A stretch of DNA of 64,000 nucleotides, from the NCBI GenBank assembly GCA_946885845.1, contig CAMPHJ010000004.1, positions 62,001 through 126,000 of the forward strand. The letters are read 5' to 3'. Below the pieces are notes generated by a model. That model was not told where the DNA came from. It searched no databases and was given only the letters and a program-made list of their open reading frames with translations. This document shows positions 62,899-64,000 of the stretch, in pieces (the first letter of the stretch is position 1; the number at the start of each line of letters is the position of its first letter). The position numbers and the translations under genes are program-made. Source of the stretch: an uncultured Sphingobium sp. GTDB taxonomy: Bacteria > Pseudomonadota > Alphaproteobacteria > Sphingomonadales > Sphingomonadaceae.

Positions 62899-63402
62899 AT
62901 GAAGAGAATAATTAGCCTGGCGCCTGCCCTTTTGCTGGCCATCACCGGATCAGGCGCGATGGCCGCCCCGCATGAAGGGTCCGCATTCATCCATGATTAT
63001 GACGCGAACCATGACGGCCAGGTCGCCCGCGCCGAATTCGACGCCGAACGGAGCGCACGTTTCAAGGCAACGGACGCCAATGCCGACGGCTGGCTGTCGG
63101 AAGACGAATATGTCGGCGAATATCGCGCCCGGCTGGACCAGCAGCTCGCCGCGTCCGACCGCAGCGAAGAAAAGAAGGTCGAAGAACGGCAGCGCCAGAT
63201 GCGTCAGGCCCATGTCCGGTTCGGCGTGCTGGACAAGGACAAGGATAGCAGGATGACGCAGGCCGAATATGACGCGTCGGCCGCGCGCGCCTTTGCCGAT
63301 CAGGATGATGACAAGGACGGCATCGTCACCGCGACCGACGCCGCCGCAACCGCCAAGCGCCAGCTGGCGGCGCGCAAGGCCGCCGACAAGGCCGAACGCT
63401 GA
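62899..63402 (+). CDS. Exported EF-hand protein
   Basis: A 167-residue protein with a signal peptide (MKRIISLAPALLLAITGSGAMA). Four EF-hand-type loops are visible: DYDANHDGQVARAE, DANADGWLSEDE, DKDKDSRMTQAE and DDDKDGIVTATD; they should bind Ca2+ or another divalent cation in the periplasm. Such small exported calmodulin-like proteins are frequent in sphingomonads. It is 32 bp behind the DUF4198 gene and probably co-transcribed with it. GGAG precedes the start. Confidence 0.9.
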   Translation: MKRIISLAPALLLAITGSGAMAAPHEGSAFIHDYDANHDGQVARAEFDAERSARFKATDANADGWLSEDEYVGEYRARLDQQLAASDRSEEKKVEERQRQMRQAHVRFGVLDKDKDSRMTQAEYDASAARAFADQDDDKDGIVTATDAAATAKRQLAARKAADKAER

Positions 63403-63409
63403 TGAACCG

Positions 63410-63443
63410 GGGAAGGGTGGCGTCCGATGATGCCGCCCTTCCC
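63410..63443. terminator. Bidirectional terminator hairpin after the EF-hand gene
   Basis: GGGAAGGGTGGC (63410-63421) and GCCGCCCTTCCC (63432-63443) pair with one T-G wobble around a 10-base loop, between converging genes; TGCTTTA follows. Confidence 0.7.
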
Positions 63444-63458
63444 TGCTTTACCGCATGA

Positions 63459-64000
63459 TCAGGCCGGGGCGAGTTGGGGATCGACACCGGTCAATTCAAT
63501 CGACACGTCCCACAACCGCCGGGCATCCCCCAGGTCATGGGCATGTTTTTCAACCCGCGCCGGACCTGACCTACCCCGCATTTCCAGGAAGCCTTGCGGT
63601 CCGTAATAGTCGCCCCCTTCCGCGTTCGGATCAGTCGCGGCCTGAAGCGCTGGCCAGGCAGCCGCCGCGACCGGATTGAACATGGGCCGCATGATCGGCA
63701 ACAACGGTTTGGTCCAGGACGGCAGGTGACGCATCAATTCGGTCAGCGACACGCCCGGATGGCAACCGATCGCCCGCACGGGCGACCCGGTAGCGCGGAG
63801 CCGACGATCCAGTTCCAGCATGAACAGCAGGTTGGCCAGCTTGCTCTGTCCGTAGAAGCCGCTGTTATGATAGCCGTTTTCGGCGTTGAGGTTGTCCCAC
63901 ATCATCCGCCCCTGCCGATGCGCCAAGCTGGAGGTCACGACCACCCGCGCGCCATCGGTCCGGGCAAGTTTGGGCAGCAACAGCGCGGTAAGCGCGAATG
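63459..64000 (-). CDS. Short-chain dehydrogenase (retinol dehydrogenase-like), N terminus outside the window
   Basis: The C-terminal 180 residues of an SDR; the nucleotide-binding part lies beyond the right edge. Visible are the active-site Ser region RVVVTSSLAHRQGRM, the catalytic YGQSK near the middle, and CHPGVSLTELMRHLP. The tail YYGPQGFLEMRGRSGPARVEKHAHD is typical of the retinol dehydrogenase/protochlorophyllide reductase-like SDRs of bacteria. These reduce or oxidise assorted alcohols and carbonyls; the substrate is unknown. Confidence 0.85.
   Translation of the reverse strand, partial: FALTALLLPKLARTDGARVVVTSSLAHRQGRMMWDNLNAENGYHNSGFYGQSKLANLLFMLELDRRLRATGSPVRAIGCHPGVSLTELMRHLPSWTKPLLPIMRPMFNPVAAAAWPALQAATDPNAEGGDYYGPQGFLEMRGRSGPARVEKHAHDLGDARRLWDVSIELTGVDPQLAPA

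Overview
The window is GC-rich and densely coded, and looks like a chromosome segment of a sphingomonad (Sphingomonadaceae, Sphingobium/Sphingomonas-like). This rests on the three TonB-dependent receptors of alphaproteobacterial type, the many SDR and sulfotransferase genes, the abundant exported proteins and the protein style. It is inferred from gene content only; no rRNA, tRNA, CRISPR array, transposase or prophage gene was found.

Layout. 0-2 kb: start of a TetR regulator, diverging from selO. 2-11.1 kb: an L-rhamnose catabolic locus. rhaI, an exported esterase-like hydrolase and the fused aldolase/dehydrogenase rhaEW run leftward. The kinase rhaK, an L-lactate dehydrogenase, the H+ symporter rhaT and a DeoR repressor run rightward. 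The promoter region between them is full of dyads. Together they would take L-rhamnose to DHAP and pyruvate. 11.1-13.3 kb: a PiuC-type dioxygenase and a LacI regulator, with a palindromic operator placed on a consensus-like promoter. 13.3-20.3 kb: a TetR-sulfotransferase-alcohol dehydrogenase-SDR-flavoprotein gene string facing an extended SDR, with a clear TetR-like operator between them; the substrate is unknown. 20.6-27.8 kb: two related TonB receptors, a small secreted protein, the decayed tail of a probable oxidoreductase gene, and an AraC regulator. 27.8-32.1 kb: a coupled three-gene operon of an unknown exported protein, a DUF1587/1595/1592/1588/1585 protein with a CxxCH motif, and a Tat-type DUF1552 protein.

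32.3-55.1 kb is the most unusual part. It combines an IclR and a GntR regulator, two exported GHL6-like putative glycoside hydrolases, an exported cyclase-family enzyme, an exported sugar-isomerase-fold TIM barrel, a seven-repeat FG-GAP propeller and two exported PD40-type propellers. It also holds a GPH sugar symporter, a LctP-type acid permease, and cytoplasmic enzymes for C3 sugar acids (hydroxypyruvate isomerase, tartronate semialdehyde reductase, two MOFRL glycerate kinases) and for a pentose (RpiB-like isomerase, ribokinase). Matching candidate operators (TTCC-N7-GGAA, and TGGTCATACCA) lie at the key divergent promoters. I infer a catabolic island for an unidentified glycoside or sugar-acid conjugate, cleaved in the periplasm and funnelled into glycerate and pentose metabolism.

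55.4-64 kb: an SGNH-hydrolase lipoprotein beside a 30-bp perfect palindrome, a TerC-family membrane protein, an MgtC-family protein, a DUF4142 lipoprotein, and an iron-uptake-like group (TonB, TonB receptor, DUF4198 protein, EF-hand protein). The window ends inside an SDR gene.
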